Origin: Gammaproteobacteria bacterium
GTDB lineage: Bacteria; Pseudomonadota; Gammaproteobacteria; Pseudomonadales; Cellvibrionaceae
Length of the DNA stretch: 64,000 bases
Direction of reading: 5' to 3'
NCBI GenBank assembly: GCA_021151835.1
Contig: JAGKWO010000007.1
Span: 138,797 to 202,796 of the forward strand
Under the pieces are notes generated by a model, which worked only from the letters and a program-made list of their open reading frames with translations, made no database searches and was not told the DNA's origin. The translations under genes were made by a program, and so were the position numbers. How positions within the stretch are numbered: the first letter of the stretch is position 1; every line of letters begins with the position of its first letter. This document shows, one piece after another, positions 51,534-61,093 of this stretch.

Positions 51534-51767
51534 AACTATTTTTACTGGTTGATGTCGGATTCATGAACCGCACGCGCATTTACTTTTCCAGTTTTTAATT
51601 TGGGCAGAAAGTGAACTCGCCTGACTAGCTTTCGAGAACTGACGCACTTCTTAAAGTCCAACTTAATCAGATAATGCGCGCGCAAATTCTTCCCAGATTC
51701 CGCATTCAGGAATTATTCATTTATTAAAACTAGTATCACACCGGAAGACCTCATTGGAGATTAGATC

Positions 51768-52334
51768 ATGAAAAATTCTATTAAAAAAATCAGTATGCTT
51801 ATTGCTGTCGCTGGCCTGACCGCGAGTGCTACCACCATGGCTGCTGATCGTATTAGTTACAACTATGCCGGAGTGCAATTTGTTGATCAGGATGTAGACG
51901 ATTACGATTGCAACCAGGATGGTTTGCGTGTGAATGGCAGCCTCGAACTAAACGACGATTTTTTTGTGCTTGGTGCCATTAGCGATCTGAGCGGAAATCG
52001 TGGTTGTGGTTCTGAAACAGTAAGAGCGGGCCTCGGGTACCATACCTTATTTGGTGCTGACTCAAGTATTTACGGCGCACTCAGTTTTGAAAATGTTTCC
52101 GTTGATCATGGTGAGAGCGACTCAGGTTTGGTTGCTGCCGTCGGATTGCGCGGATTTGTACTCAATAAGCTTGAAGCCAAGGTAGAGTTGGCTCATCACA
52201 CAGCGCATGATGGAAATACCGTTTTGGGTGGCGGTGTGGCTTATTGGTTCGCGCCGCAATTCGCCGTAACGGGCGATGTTGGCCTGGGTTCGGAAGCGTC
52301 TGAAATTGCCGTTGGCCTGCGTCTGAACTTCTAA
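51768..52334 (+). CDS. Small outer membrane beta-barrel-like protein
   Basis: A 188-residue protein with a signal peptide cleaved near residue 26 (TMAADR). The mature part is short alternating strands (YNYAGVQFVDQDV, GLRVNGSLELNDDFFVLG) ending in the barrel terminus VGLRLNF. It looks like a small OmpA-like or porin-like barrel of about eight strands with no peptidoglycan-binding domain. GGAG precedes the ATG. An intrinsic terminator follows. Confidence 0.75.
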   Translation: MKNSIKKISMLIAVAGLTASATTMAADRISYNYAGVQFVDQDVDDYDCNQDGLRVNGSLELNDDFFVLGAISDLSGNRGCGSETVRAGLGYHTLFGADSSIYGALSFENVSVDHGESDSGLVAAVGLRGFVLNKLEAKVELAHHTAHDGNTVLGGGVAYWFAPQFAVTGDVGLGSEASEIAVGLRLNF

Positions 52335-52355
52335 TTGCCTGAATAACTCCAGCGT

Positions 52356-52387
52356 AAAAAAAGCCAGCGTCACTGCTGGCTTTTTTA
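52356..52387 (+). terminator. Terminator after the barrel gene
   Basis: AAAAAAGCCAGC and GCTGGCTTTTTT pair around a six-base loop. The A-run on the left lets it serve the convergent ABC-F gene too. Confidence 0.93.
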
Positions 52388-52431
52388 TGGCGGTCACACA
52401 GTTCTCTGCGAGAGAATGCATGTATATCCGT

Positions 52432-54351
52432 TTACTGGCTGGCCGCTTCCAGCTCTTCACTTACCAGTAGCCAATCTTCTTCGGTTGTGTCGAGCTGCGT
52501 TTGCAATTTGGTTTGCTCGGCAAGTAAATCACGCAGTTTATTTTTATTTTTTTCGTCGTAAATATCGCTATCACCCAATTGGTTTTCAATATCAGCAAGA
52601 CGTGCCTGTAATTTTTCCATTTGCGTTTCCAGCGATTTTAATTTGTTGGTAAGCGGTTTTAATTGTGCTCGTTGCGCGGCGGACTGTTGCCGTTGTGCTT
52701 TTTTATCGAGCTTGTTGTCTGCTTCATTCGTTGCATTTTTTTCCAATACGGCGGTTTGTTTTTCCTGTGCCGCCGCAGCCTGGCGTTGTTGCAGCAGCCA
52801 TTTGTAATAATCCTCCAGGTCACCGTCAAACTCATCAACCTTGCCATCGGCAACCAGTAGGAATTCGTTTACTGTATTGCGCAACAGGTGGCGATCATGT
52901 GAAACCACAATCACTGCACCTTCAAATTCCTGCAGGGCCATGGTGAGCGCGTGGCGCATTTCCAGATCCAGGTGGTTGGTGGGTTCGTCAAGCAGCAATA
53001 CGTTGGGCTTTTCCCAGGCAATTAGCGCCAATGCCAGGCGCGCTTTTTCACCGCCGGAAAAATGCGTAATCGGCTCAAAGGCGCGATCACCGTGGAAATC
53101 AAAACTGCCGAGGAAATCGCGGATTTCCTGCTCGCGGGCAGTGGGAGACAGGCGCTGAACATGTAATGCGGCCGATGCATTCATATCCAACGATTCAAGC
53201 TGGTGTTGGGCGAAATAACCCAGTTTGAAGTGCTCGCCATTTGTTCTGTCGCCCGCGAGTAGCGGCAAGCTGCCGGCGAGGGTTTTTACCAGGCTGGATT
53301 TACCCGCGCCATTGGGGCCCAGCAACCCTATGCGCGTTTCCGCGCGAATCGCCAGCTCTACATTTGTTAATACGCTTTTGCCCGGATAACCAATTTCGCC
53401 GCGCGCAATGTGTACGAGCGGTACTGACATTTTGTCGTAGCATTCAAAGGTAAAGGTGAATGGCGAATCTATGTGGGCAGGAGCGATTTTTTCCATGCGC
53501 TCAAGCTCTTTGATACGGCTTTGTGCCTGGCGCGCTTTGGTGGCTTGCGCGCGGAAACGGCGAATATAGTTTTCTACGTGTGCGATACGCGCTTGCTGCT
53601 TCTCGTAAGTGACTTGTTGTTGCGCCAGCTTTTCGGCGCGCTGGCGTTCATACGCAGAATAATTACCGCTGTAATTTTCCAACTTTTGTTGTTCGATACT
53701 GACAATGCGCCCGACAATATTGTCGAGAAAATCGCGATCATGGGAAATAATGATGAGCGTACCTGCATAACGCTTGAGCCATTCTTCCAGCCACAGGGTT
53801 GCGTCGAGATCCAGGTGGTTGGTTGGTTCGTCGAGCAACAGCAAATCGGACGGGCACATCAGCGCTTGTGCAAGGTTAAGGCGAATGCGCCAGCCCCCGG
53901 AAAAATCGGTGACCGGGCGCTGATCATCGCCGGTAGCGAAGCCCAGTCCGTTCAATAATTGCTGCGCACGTGAGGGAGCGGTATACGCGTGGATATTTTC
54001 CATCTCGCCATACAGGTGCGCGAGCTTGTCGCCATCGCCGCGATGAGTTGCCTCGGCAATTTCCTGTTCAAGGCGGCGCAACTCGCTATCGCCATCCAGC
54101 ACATAATCCAGCGCCGTACGCGCGGTATGCCCAACCTCTTGCGCCATGTGGGCAATGCGCCAGTTCCGGGGGATATCGAGTGTGCCGGTATCGCTATGCA
54201 AGCTGCCAAGCAATAACTGGAACAAGGTGGATTTGCCGCAGCCATTAGCGCCGATCAAACCGACTTTCTGGCCCGGATAAATAGTAAGTTCGGCGGAATC
54301 CAAGAGGAATTTGGGTCCGCGCTGGACGGAGATATTCTGTAATTGAATCAT
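52432..54351 (-). CDS. ABC-F ATPase, YheS-like
   Basis: A 639-residue soluble protein with two ABC domains and no membrane part. Walker A is GANGCGKST and GPNGAGKSS, signatures FSGGWRIRL and FSGGEKARL, and both Walker B regions end LLLDEPTNHLD. A linker between the domains and a long C-terminal coiled coil (from about residue 530) match YheS. ABC-F proteins act on the ribosome. I start at ATG 54351. The frame opens three codons earlier at 54360. Confidence 0.9.
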   Translation of the reverse strand: MIQLQNISVQRGPKFLLDSAELTIYPGQKVGLIGANGCGKSTLFQLLLGSLHSDTGTLDIPRNWRIAHMAQEVGHTARTALDYVLDGDSELRRLEQEIAEATHRGDGDKLAHLYGEMENIHAYTAPSRAQQLLNGLGFATGDDQRPVTDFSGGWRIRLNLAQALMCPSDLLLLDEPTNHLDLDATLWLEEWLKRYAGTLIIISHDRDFLDNIVGRIVSIEQQKLENYSGNYSAYERQRAEKLAQQQVTYEKQQARIAHVENYIRRFRAQATKARQAQSRIKELERMEKIAPAHIDSPFTFTFECYDKMSVPLVHIARGEIGYPGKSVLTNVELAIRAETRIGLLGPNGAGKSSLVKTLAGSLPLLAGDRTNGEHFKLGYFAQHQLESLDMNASAALHVQRLSPTAREQEIRDFLGSFDFHGDRAFEPITHFSGGEKARLALALIAWEKPNVLLLDEPTNHLDLEMRHALTMALQEFEGAVIVVSHDRHLLRNTVNEFLLVADGKVDEFDGDLEDYYKWLLQQRQAAAAQEKQTAVLEKNATNEADNKLDKKAQRQQSAAQRAQLKPLTNKLKSLETQMEKLQARLADIENQLGDSDIYDEKNKNKLRDLLAEQTKLQTQLDTTEEDWLLVSEELEAASQ

Positions 54352-54400
54352 GGCGCGCATTCTAGCAGACTTATAACAACATCCTGCCAGCGGAATTTTT

Positions 54401-54892
54401 ATGCATCGCCCCCTTCCAGTTGATACCAGCCTTTGGGATTTTTCCTTGCAATATTACGCGCGTCCCGGTGTTAGTTCGCTTTGTTTGCGCCTGCAGGATG
54501 AGCAGGGTGTTAATGTCAATGTATTGCTGTGGACGTTGTGGCTCGGGTATCGCGGTATCCGGCTGGAGCCACTGCAACTCGCCCGGGCGTTGCGCAAAGT
54601 GCATAGCTGGGATCAGCATTATGTGTTGCCACTGCGGCAGTTGCGGCGGCGGATGAAAGTGGAATTTGATGTGACAGATACATCCGTTGAAGCGGTACGC
54701 ACACAAATCAAGCAAGCGGAATTGCTGGCAGAAAAACATCTTCAGCAAATACTGGAAACACAAATATTGTTGGATGCTACCGCCATTCCAGTAGCAGCCG
54801 AAACAATAATGGCCGATAACTTGTGGTTGTATGTGCAACCCCTCGGCGTCAGTAAAGCGCGCACCGCAGAATTATTGGCATTGCTTAATTAA
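54401..54892 (+). CDS. TIGR02444 family protein
   Basis: A 163-residue soluble protein. LWDFSLQYYARPGVSSLCLRLQ and VNVLLWTLWLG are typical of the TIGR02444 (DUF2390) group, whose gene sits beside the ABC-F and AlgP genes in pseudomonads. Function unknown. It is divergent to the ABC-F gene across 49 bases. Confidence 0.85.
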   Translation: MHRPLPVDTSLWDFSLQYYARPGVSSLCLRLQDEQGVNVNVLLWTLWLGYRGIRLEPLQLARALRKVHSWDQHYVLPLRQLRRRMKVEFDVTDTSVEAVRTQIKQAELLAEKHLQQILETQILLDATAIPVAAETIMADNLWLYVQPLGVSKARTAELLALLN

Positions 54893-54898
54893 TGCTGG

Positions 54899-55132
54899 TT
54901 AGTGGCGGCGCAAACGGGAATCCAGTTGATCGACAAGCTCACACCATTCGGAATCCTGCTTCAGGCACTCATCCAGGAAATGCCGTTGGGACGACGTCCA
55001 AAAGGCTGCATCGGTGATAGACGTTTGCGGTGGCAAATAATGCAGTTGGATGAAACGGGCAATCGCAAGGTTACTGTTTTCCAGGCCTAGCTGGGCGAAC
55101 AGTTCCGGCATGGCAAGATAAGCAGTGTGCAT
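54899..55132 (-). CDS. DUF2789 family protein
   Basis: A 77-residue protein with the DUF2789 pattern: MPELFAQLGLENSN, FIQLHYLPP and AAFWTSSQRHFLDECLKQDSEW. Small, soluble and of unknown function. It converges with the TIGR02444 gene with six bases between stops. Confidence 0.85.
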   Translation of the reverse strand: MHTAYLAMPELFAQLGLENSNLAIARFIQLHYLPPQTSITDAAFWTSSQRHFLDECLKQDSEWCELVDQLDSRLRRH

Positions 55133-55232
55133 GGCATACCTCCAAAATCTGCAAACCCGCTAAAATTATGCATGAATAGGCGCCACCTGGTTGAACTGTT
55201 TTGTTCTTATAAAGCCGGTTCAAACAACCAAT

Positions 55233-55255
55233 AAAAAAGGCGCTTGCGCGCCTTT
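55233..55255 (-). terminator. Terminator of the AlgP-like gene
   Basis: On the minus strand AAAGGCGC and GCGCCTTT pair across four bases and are followed by a T-run. Confidence 0.85.
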
Positions 55256-55276
55256 AATATCCAACGGATTTGTTAA

Positions 55277-56161
55277 TCAGTTCAATGCGCCTTTGTCATC
55301 ATCAAATGGCAGGGTTTCAGTCTCGCCGGTCGGCGTTGGTGCTTCGGTCGCTGATTCTTCTATTGGCGTTGGAGCTGGTGTTGTTTCCACCGGTGCTTCT
55401 ACGGATTGTTCCGCCGCAGGTTCTGCAGTCGGTGCCGGGGTTGGTGCTGGTGTTTGCTCAGCTTCTTTGGTCTCTTCTTTTTTTACCGCCGGCTTTTTGG
55501 CCGGAGCTTTTTTCCTGGCAGCGGGTTTGGTTTCTGCAACTGTTTCCGTAGCGGGTTCGGACGCTGCGGGTTTAGCGTTGGGCTTTTCTGTTTTAGGTTT
55601 TTTTGGTGCTTTAGGTTTTGCTGCCCTGGAGCTTTCAGCCACAGGTGTTTGCTCGGCAGCAGCTCCGCTCACTTCCGCTGCGGCTTCAGCCTTTTTGGTT
55701 TTGGCTGGTTTCTTCGGCGCTTTTTCTGCCTTTAATTTTTCCGGCTTATTAGCAGACGTTTTTTTCTCATCTACAATTTTTTTATTGGCAACTTTTTTTG
55801 CACTCGCCTTCTTGGCTGGTTTTGCAGTGCCTGGTGCGGCCAGTAATTTGGCAACTTCTGCTGCTGTGCTTTGCTGGGCTCCAAGGGTATCAACCTGGGC
55901 TTGTGCTTCGGCCAGTTTTTTGTTGGCAGCGCTCAAGTCTTTTTTCAGTTGTGTTAATTGTGGTTTGGCTTTGGCCCCGCCCTTGGTGGTCAGTGCAGCG
56001 ATTTTTTTCTCGGTCGCCGCCACATTTTTTTGCTCTGCTAAAACCGTTTTTTGTGCGGCGGCAAGTTCTTGTGCGCGCGCTTTTTCCAGCGCGGCGGTTA
56101 CTTTGGCAATTTGCTGTTCAAGATCAGCAATAGAAGTTTTTTGCGTTTTGGAGGCAGCCAT
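55277..56161 (-). CDS. AlgP-like / histone H1-like Ala-Lys-Pro-rich protein
   Basis: A 294-residue low-complexity protein. The first ~110 residues form a charged coiled coil (ADLEQQIAKVTAALEKARAQ). The middle is Lys-Ala-Pro rich (KPAKKASAKKVANKK, KAPKKPAKTKKAE), as in histone H1-like DNA-binding tails. The end becomes acidic and Pro/Thr rich. Its place between TIGR02444/DUF2789 and FKBP/Rsd matches algP (algR3) of Pseudomonas. It probably binds DNA, but the repeats differ from the KPAA array of true AlgP. Confidence 0.75.
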   Translation of the reverse strand: MAASKTQKTSIADLEQQIAKVTAALEKARAQELAAAQKTVLAEQKNVAATEKKIAALTTKGGAKAKPQLTQLKKDLSAANKKLAEAQAQVDTLGAQQSTAAEVAKLLAAPGTAKPAKKASAKKVANKKIVDEKKTSANKPEKLKAEKAPKKPAKTKKAEAAAEVSGAAAEQTPVAESSRAAKPKAPKKPKTEKPNAKPAASEPATETVAETKPAARKKAPAKKPAVKKEETKEAEQTPAPTPAPTAEPAAEQSVEAPVETTPAPTPIEESATEAPTPTGETETLPFDDDKGALN

Positions 56162-56616
56162 AAAAAGTACCTGTTAAAGAGTGCGTCAGATAATGCGTTG
56201 GAAATAAATGGAGGGTCAATCTTTGTGAGCGAATTGTAGCTGTGCCTCAGTAAAAAGTGTATTCCCGTGAACGCACAAATACATTTCTATGATCACCTAA
56301 ACTTATTTTTGTTCTTTCTGGTCAAGCCCAGTGTATAGCCATCAAAGATGCCTGATTGAACTTTGGCGACGAGTTTGAGTCTCAACGGCGCCCGGTTATC
56401 AGCTTAGCGAGTCCCGCCAAAGATGACCGCAAATGGGCAACAGCACACATTTCATGGCGATCTACGCGCGAGATTGCCGTCAAAAACGCGCACATTTGCC
56501 TGAACTTGGTATACCATTGCCGCCTGCTCTGGCGCTGTGAAGGGTGTCGGCTAGGAACAGACGCATCGCGCGTTCACACAATGATTACAAACCAAATATT
56601 ACAAATAAGGTGAATT
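56162..56616. other. Intergenic region between AlgP-like and FKBP genes
   Basis: 455 bases with no supported gene. The palindrome TGGTATACCA lies at 56507-56516, about 100 bases before the FKBP start, and promoters for both divergent genes are expected. No riboswitch-like fold was recognised. Confidence 0.45.
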
Positions 56617-57372
56617 ATGTTTACTAAACGCTTATTGGTTGTTGGCCTGATGGCTGCTACTGCTGGCCTGATTGGCTGCAACAAAAAAGAAGAAGTAAAA
56701 CCTGTCGATGACAGCGCCAAGCTGGCAACGCTGGAGCAGAAAGCCAACTACATCATTGGCCAGAATCTGGGCAAAAACCTGCAAAATGGTGGTTTGACCA
56801 TTGAGCCGGAAGCACTGGCACTGGCACTGGCTGATGTGCGTGATGGCAAAGCTTCACGCATCACTGAAGAAGATCAACAAAAGATCATGCAAGAAGTTCA
56901 GCAAAAGGCGATGGCCAAGCAAGAAGAAGAACAAAAGAAGCTGAGCGAAACCAACATTGCTGAAGGTAAAAAGTACCTTGACGAAAACAAGGCTAAAGAA
57001 GGTGTAACTACCACCGCTAGCGGCCTGCAATACAAAGTAATCACAGAAGGTAAAGGTCCGAAGCCAAAAGCAACTGACACTGTCACCGTGAACTATGCTG
57101 GCAAGTTGATTAATGGCACTGAGTTCGACAGCTCTGCTAAAAACGGCGGCCCGGTTTCCTTCCCGCTGGATGGTGTAATCGCTGGTTGGACCGAAGCCCT
57201 GCAATTGATGCCAAAAGGCTCCAAATGGGAAATCGTAATCCCGTCTGACCTGGCTTACGGTGCTGGCGGCCAGGGTCCAATCCCGCCATCATCTACATTG
57301 ATTTTTGAAGTGGAATTGCTGGACATCAAAGCGCCTGAAGCTGCCGCTGCTGATGAAAAGAAAAAGAAGTAA
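56617..57372 (+). CDS. FKBP-type peptidyl-prolyl isomerase lipoprotein
   Basis: A 251-residue lipoprotein (lipobox GLIGC). An N-terminal dimerisation region with helix-rich sequence (residues 30-125) leads to an FKBP domain: DTVTVNYAGKLINGTEFDSS, GVIAGWTEALQLMPKGSKW and DLAYGAGGQGPIPPSSTLIF. This is the Mip/FkpA layout, aiding envelope protein folding. A basic tail of lysines ends it. Single gene closed by a terminator. Confidence 0.93.
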   Translation: MFTKRLLVVGLMAATAGLIGCNKKEEVKPVDDSAKLATLEQKANYIIGQNLGKNLQNGGLTIEPEALALALADVRDGKASRITEEDQQKIMQEVQQKAMAKQEEEQKKLSETNIAEGKKYLDENKAKEGVTTTASGLQYKVITEGKGPKPKATDTVTVNYAGKLINGTEFDSSAKNGGPVSFPLDGVIAGWTEALQLMPKGSKWEIVIPSDLAYGAGGQGPIPPSSTLIFEVELLDIKAPEAAAADEKKKK

Positions 57373-57390
57373 TACCTGAACCAGGTAAAT

Positions 57391-57417
57391 AAAAAACCCG
57401 CCATGTGCGGGTTTTTT
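57391..57417 (+). terminator. Terminator of the FKBP gene
   Basis: AAAAAACCCGC pairs with GCGGGTTTTTT around a short CATGT loop. Bidirectional in form. Confidence 0.92.
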
Positions 57418-57467
57418 ATTTGGTGACGGTTGCGTTGCCGCAGGTGTGACGGTCGATTTGCGTTTGC

Positions 57468-57932
57468 CTAGCTGACCAGGTCTTTATGGGCGGTGTGCAA
57501 CACTGCAATCAAACGGTCTTCTGCACTAAAGCGAATTTCCAGCGCCTCGCCCAATTCGGATAAATCGGGGCTCAATGCGGTGAGGTCATCTGTTTCCAGA
57601 TATTTATCGTTGAAGTCCAGCAACTTTTCTGTGGTTTTATCGACAACATCATAGAGCTTGCCAGCTTCTTGCAGTGCATCCGCATCATCGAATTCGCGAC
57701 CTTCCTTAATCAGTTGGTCATAAACTTCAAAATGGCCGGCGGAAACATAATCAACCAGGATTTGGCAAAAGATACGCAATTTCTCACCGCGCTGGATATC
57801 ACTCAGATCTTCATTGAGTCCACTTAGTGAGCAGTATTGCACTAACATTTCCTGACGTTCTTCCAACCAGCGATCAATGATTTCACTGACGCCACCCCAA
57901 CGTTCTTTGGCAGTTTTGCAATTCTCTAACAT
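57468..57932 (-). CDS. rsd: Rsd/AlgQ family anti-sigma-70 factor
   Basis: A 154-residue all-helical protein that binds sigma-70 region 4. KTAKERWGGVSEIIDRWLEERQ at the start and GEKLRIFCQILVDYVSAGHFEVY are diagnostic for Rsd/AlgQ. AGGA precedes the ATG. Neighbouring FKBP, AlgP-like and DsbB genes give the Pseudomonas-type arrangement. Confidence 0.93.
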   Translation of the reverse strand: MLENCKTAKERWGGVSEIIDRWLEERQEMLVQYCSLSGLNEDLSDIQRGEKLRIFCQILVDYVSAGHFEVYDQLIKEGREFDDADALQEAGKLYDVVDKTTEKLLDFNDKYLETDDLTALSPDLSELGEALEIRFSAEDRLIAVLHTAHKDLVS

Positions 57933-58040
57933 CAGATGTTCCTATGACTTTTTAAAGGTAATCTTATTGGCAGAGCCCGAATTGCCCCGACTCGTTATGA
58001 GCCCCCACAATAGGCCATCTGTTCAAGCAGGGCAAGCCAC

Positions 58041-58550
58041 TCAAGCCAGTTTGTTGTCCTTGCGCACCAATTGGTAAAGATTCACCAGCGCAAGGCCGAT
58101 AAACGCAATCAGTGTCCAGGCGGCCAGGCTCAGCCCCAGAATTTTATCTACGTGCGCACAATTGCCATCACCTTGCAGCAATAATTTGAAAGCCTCCATA
58201 AATGGAAACTCTTCAAAGATGTACGCTAATCCCGGGCCGCAAGCGGGAACCTGGTCTTCAGGCAAACTTTGCAGCCACAACTGGCGGCCGGCAAAACAAG
58301 CGCCGAGAATCGGGCTGATAATACCGAGCACTGCGTAAACGCGGCGACCGCTCAAGCCAGGGTTATGCAGTGCGGCAATTAATCCCAATATTCCGGTCAA
58401 TACCACAAAACCGCGCTGGGTAATACATAGCGAACAGGGAACCATTTTCATCACGTGTTCCATATAAGCGGCAGCAAGCATCATCAGAGTGCAGACAACA
58501 AAAATCAGCAGGTTTATTTGGCGGCTATTAATTTGATGGATGCCAGGCAT
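58041..58550 (-). CDS. dsbB: Disulfide bond formation protein DsbB
   Basis: A 169-residue quinone reductase that reoxidises DsbA. Four membrane helices are seen. The first cysteine pair is PCSLCITQR. The second lies in the periplasmic loop as PACGPGL and GNCAHVD. Length and topology are standard. AAGGA lies just before the ATG. It is followed by rsd about 110 bases downstream. Confidence 0.95.
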   Translation of the reverse strand: MPGIHQINSRQINLLIFVVCTLMMLAAAYMEHVMKMVPCSLCITQRGFVVLTGILGLIAALHNPGLSGRRVYAVLGIISPILGACFAGRQLWLQSLPEDQVPACGPGLAYIFEEFPFMEAFKLLLQGDGNCAHVDKILGLSLAAWTLIAFIGLALVNLYQLVRKDNKLA

Positions 58551-58735
58551 GGTAGATCCTTATTAGGGTTGTTGTGTTGGAGGTATGGTGCGCTATGGTA
58601 AGCAATTCGCAGGTAGCTGGGCCAGCGCTTTATAGGAAATTCCGCGCGCTACTTTTGCATAGGCTATGCTTGCTGGGCGAGTTTCCGCTCGTTTGAGCGC
58701 GAAAAGTGGCGCAAGTTTCATGGTGAGGACCGGTT

Positions 58736-59302
58736 ATGAAAAGTTTTTGGTTGAGAGGAACAGGCTTGATGCTGAGTGTTTTGGCAGTAGGAGCTATGGC
58801 CTCGGGTGGTGGGAATGCGCCTGCTGAAGGGGTGAATTATATTGCGATTGCGCCACCGTTAATTGTCAATTACGGCGGGCCAGGTAAGGTGCGCTATATC
58901 AAAGCAGAATTATCTTTGCGCGCAGAAAATGCTGCTGATGCGACCGAGGTGATACACCATTTGCCGTTAATTCGCGATCGCCTGGTGAGTATCCTCAGTG
59001 CCCAGACTGAAGAAATTATCAGCACTGCGGAGGGTAAAGAATATTTGCGCGTGTATGCGTTGGCTGAAATAAATAAAGCCTTGTTAAAAGTGGAAGGGCA
59101 CGATCATCATGAGGAGGGGCATGGTGATGATCACGATAAAAAAAATGCGGTCGCAACCGACTCTCATGCACCTGACACTGAAAAAACCGCAACCGGGCAT
59201 GCGGATACGACCGCTCCGGCGCTGCCTTCAGCTGCCGATGTAACGCCAGTGAAAGGACCTGCGTCTGATTTATTTTTTAATAATTTTGTTGTGCAAAAAT
59301 AA
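58736..59302 (+). CDS. FliL-like protein with His-rich insert
   Basis: A 188-residue exported protein. It starts with a signal-like helix, then a FliL-type domain (YIAIAPPLIVNYGG, VRYIKAELSLRAE, HHLPLIRDRLVSILS, EYLRVYALAEINKALL). Between the domain and the terminal LFFNNFVVQ sits a His/Asp-rich stretch (GHDHHEEGHGDDHDKK) likely to bind metal. True FliL sits in flagellar operons and modulates the stator. This stand-alone copy beside dsbB resembles the orphan FliL-like gene of pseudomonads. Confidence 0.78.
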   Translation: MKSFWLRGTGLMLSVLAVGAMASGGGNAPAEGVNYIAIAPPLIVNYGGPGKVRYIKAELSLRAENAADATEVIHHLPLIRDRLVSILSAQTEEIISTAEGKEYLRVYALAEINKALLKVEGHDHHEEGHGDDHDKKNAVATDSHAPDTEKTATGHADTTAPALPSAADVTPVKGPASDLFFNNFVVQK

Positions 59303-59304
59303 TT

Positions 59305-59338
59305 TGATTGCACCGGTGTTTTTACTCCGGTGCAATCA
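59305..59338. terminator. Bidirectional hairpin between FliL-like gene and gshA
   Basis: TGATTGCACCGG and CCGGTGCAATCA form a perfect 12-base stem with a ten-base loop between two convergent genes. Confidence 0.75.
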
Positions 59339-59355
59339 GAACTGTATATTTTTTG

Positions 59356-60981
59356 CTATAACTCGCCCCCGGCACAGCTGTTGCAGCCGCGATATTGAGC
59401 ATAATAATTTTCCAGGTATTGATCGAAAGATACTTCCTGGCGATCTTCCAATGCACGTTGTTCCTCCAGCGACTGCTGGCTCAGCGTTGCAAAGCCGGCG
59501 CGTACCGGTTCATCCAGTTCCCGCGTGGCAAAATAAGCGCGATGCTGTTCTGCCAATGCTAATGTGTGCGCATAAAAACTTTGCTTTTTTTCGTGCATGT
59601 CACGCAATACACGCGCAGAGGGTGTGAGTGAAGGGTCATCGATTTTATTAATTTGGTGTTGCAGTGCGTGTTGATAGGCTTCACCACCCTTGGCCTGATC
59701 GAGCAGGCGGGCGCAAGCCATGCTGCCATAGATTATTTCCAGCGCCCAATCGCTCATCGCAGGTTGATCATCGCCGCGCAATAAAGTTAACCCCGCTTCG
59801 CGCCCGCGATTCACAATTCGCTTCTGGTTTTCCTGCCCCTGGTAAAATTCACGTTCGTCAGTCGCCGGGCTTTCGCTCAACAAACAATATAATAAAAACG
59901 CATCCATCACCTGCATCTGCTCGACGGTAATGCCCAATGGTTCATAGGGATTCAAATCTACGCAGCGCACTTCCACATATTCCACACCGCGCAAACGCAG
60001 TGCCTGCAATGCAGTTTCGCCGCGCGCCGTGGTGCGCTTGGGGCGAATGCTGGAATAAAATTCGTTTTCAATTTGCAACAAGCTGGTGTTCAGTTGCTGA
60101 TAGTTGCCAGCGGAATCTTTAACACCGATATGTTCATACGCAGGATGGCTTTGGGTGATAGCCCCGCACAATGTTTTTAAATAATCGCCGAGATTGTTGT
60201 AGTTAACCACCAGGCTTTTTTGCGCATCACTTTGATAACCCAAATCACCCATACGTAACGAGGTTGCATAGGGCAGGTAATGGGTTTGCTCTGCGTGGGG
60301 AAATGGTTGCAATTGATGATTGCGGCCTTTAACAAAACAGGAGCAGACGGCTGGAGATGCGCCGAACAAATAAATCAGTAACCAGAAATTGCGCCGGAAG
60401 TTACGGATTAGCCCGAAGTAACTGTCCGTTTTAAAATCTTGTAGCGATTGCTGATTGTTTTTATGCGCTTGAAGTACCCGCCAGAATTCGTCGGGCAAAC
60501 TGAAGTTGTAGTGGATACCGGCAATCGTTTGCATTGAGCGTCCATACCTGTGCCCCAAGCCAATGCGGTAGATTGTCTTCATCATTCCACTATTCGATGT
60601 GCCGTAACGTGCGACCGGAATTTCATCATCTGAACCCAGGGTACAAGGCATGCTCGCTGGCCATAAGCGCTCATGATTGGGTGTCAGTTGGGCATAGGTG
60701 TAACGATGGATGTTATCCAGTTGTGCCAGTAGCGGTTCAACATCACCGAAAGGCTCGGTAATAAATTCCATTAAGGCTTCGCTGTAGTCGGTAGTGATAT
60801 GCGGGTGTGTGAGCGCAGACCCCAGTGCTGGCGGATGGTCTGTTTGCGCGAGCGTCCCCTGCGGGGTCACTCTCAGGCTTTCTTTTTCCAGTCCGCGCAA
60901 AATACCGCGCAAGCTTGCATTGTTTTCGGGGGTGGCAAAAACAGCCAGCACGTCCCGGGGTAAGGCATGGGATACAGACAC
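59356..60981 (-). CDS. gshA: Glutamate-cysteine ligase
   Basis: A 541-residue enzyme for the first step of glutathione synthesis. Key blocks are GLEKESLRV, TDYSEALMEFIT, IAGIHYNFS, LGYQSDAQ, IENEFYSSIRPKR and VEYVEVRCVDLNPYEP. Length suits the proteobacterial type I enzyme. The start is GTG with AGGA seven bases upstream. The C-terminus is Cys-rich (CNSCAGGEL), which is unusual. Confidence 0.96.
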   Translation of the reverse strand: MSVSHALPRDVLAVFATPENNASLRGILRGLEKESLRVTPQGTLAQTDHPPALGSALTHPHITTDYSEALMEFITEPFGDVEPLLAQLDNIHRYTYAQLTPNHERLWPASMPCTLGSDDEIPVARYGTSNSGMMKTIYRIGLGHRYGRSMQTIAGIHYNFSLPDEFWRVLQAHKNNQQSLQDFKTDSYFGLIRNFRRNFWLLIYLFGASPAVCSCFVKGRNHQLQPFPHAEQTHYLPYATSLRMGDLGYQSDAQKSLVVNYNNLGDYLKTLCGAITQSHPAYEHIGVKDSAGNYQQLNTSLLQIENEFYSSIRPKRTTARGETALQALRLRGVEYVEVRCVDLNPYEPLGITVEQMQVMDAFLLYCLLSESPATDEREFYQGQENQKRIVNRGREAGLTLLRGDDQPAMSDWALEIIYGSMACARLLDQAKGGEAYQHALQHQINKIDDPSLTPSARVLRDMHEKKQSFYAHTLALAEQHRAYFATRELDEPVRAGFATLSQQSLEEQRALEDRQEVSFDQYLENYYAQYRGCNSCAGGEL

Positions 60982-61093
60982 GTCAGTTTCCTTTTGCTAC
61001 TTGAGCATTCGGGTGGACTTTGATCGCCAGGCGATAACAAAGTTAACAGGTAATGGAGTCAGTCTAGATCACGGGTCAATGTTAAACGGCTCA

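Noticed and set aside
55191..56177. Long plus-strand open frame opposite the AlgP-like gene
   Set aside because: It mirrors the low-complexity Ala/Lys/Pro sequence in antisense and gives a Ser/Ala/Val-rich product with no domain. The minus-strand frame has synteny and a coiled-coil start.
56507..56516. TGGTATACCA palindrome as a GntR operator
   Set aside because: Short, lacks the TTGT core, and no regulator gene is nearby. Kept only as a note in the intergenic entry.
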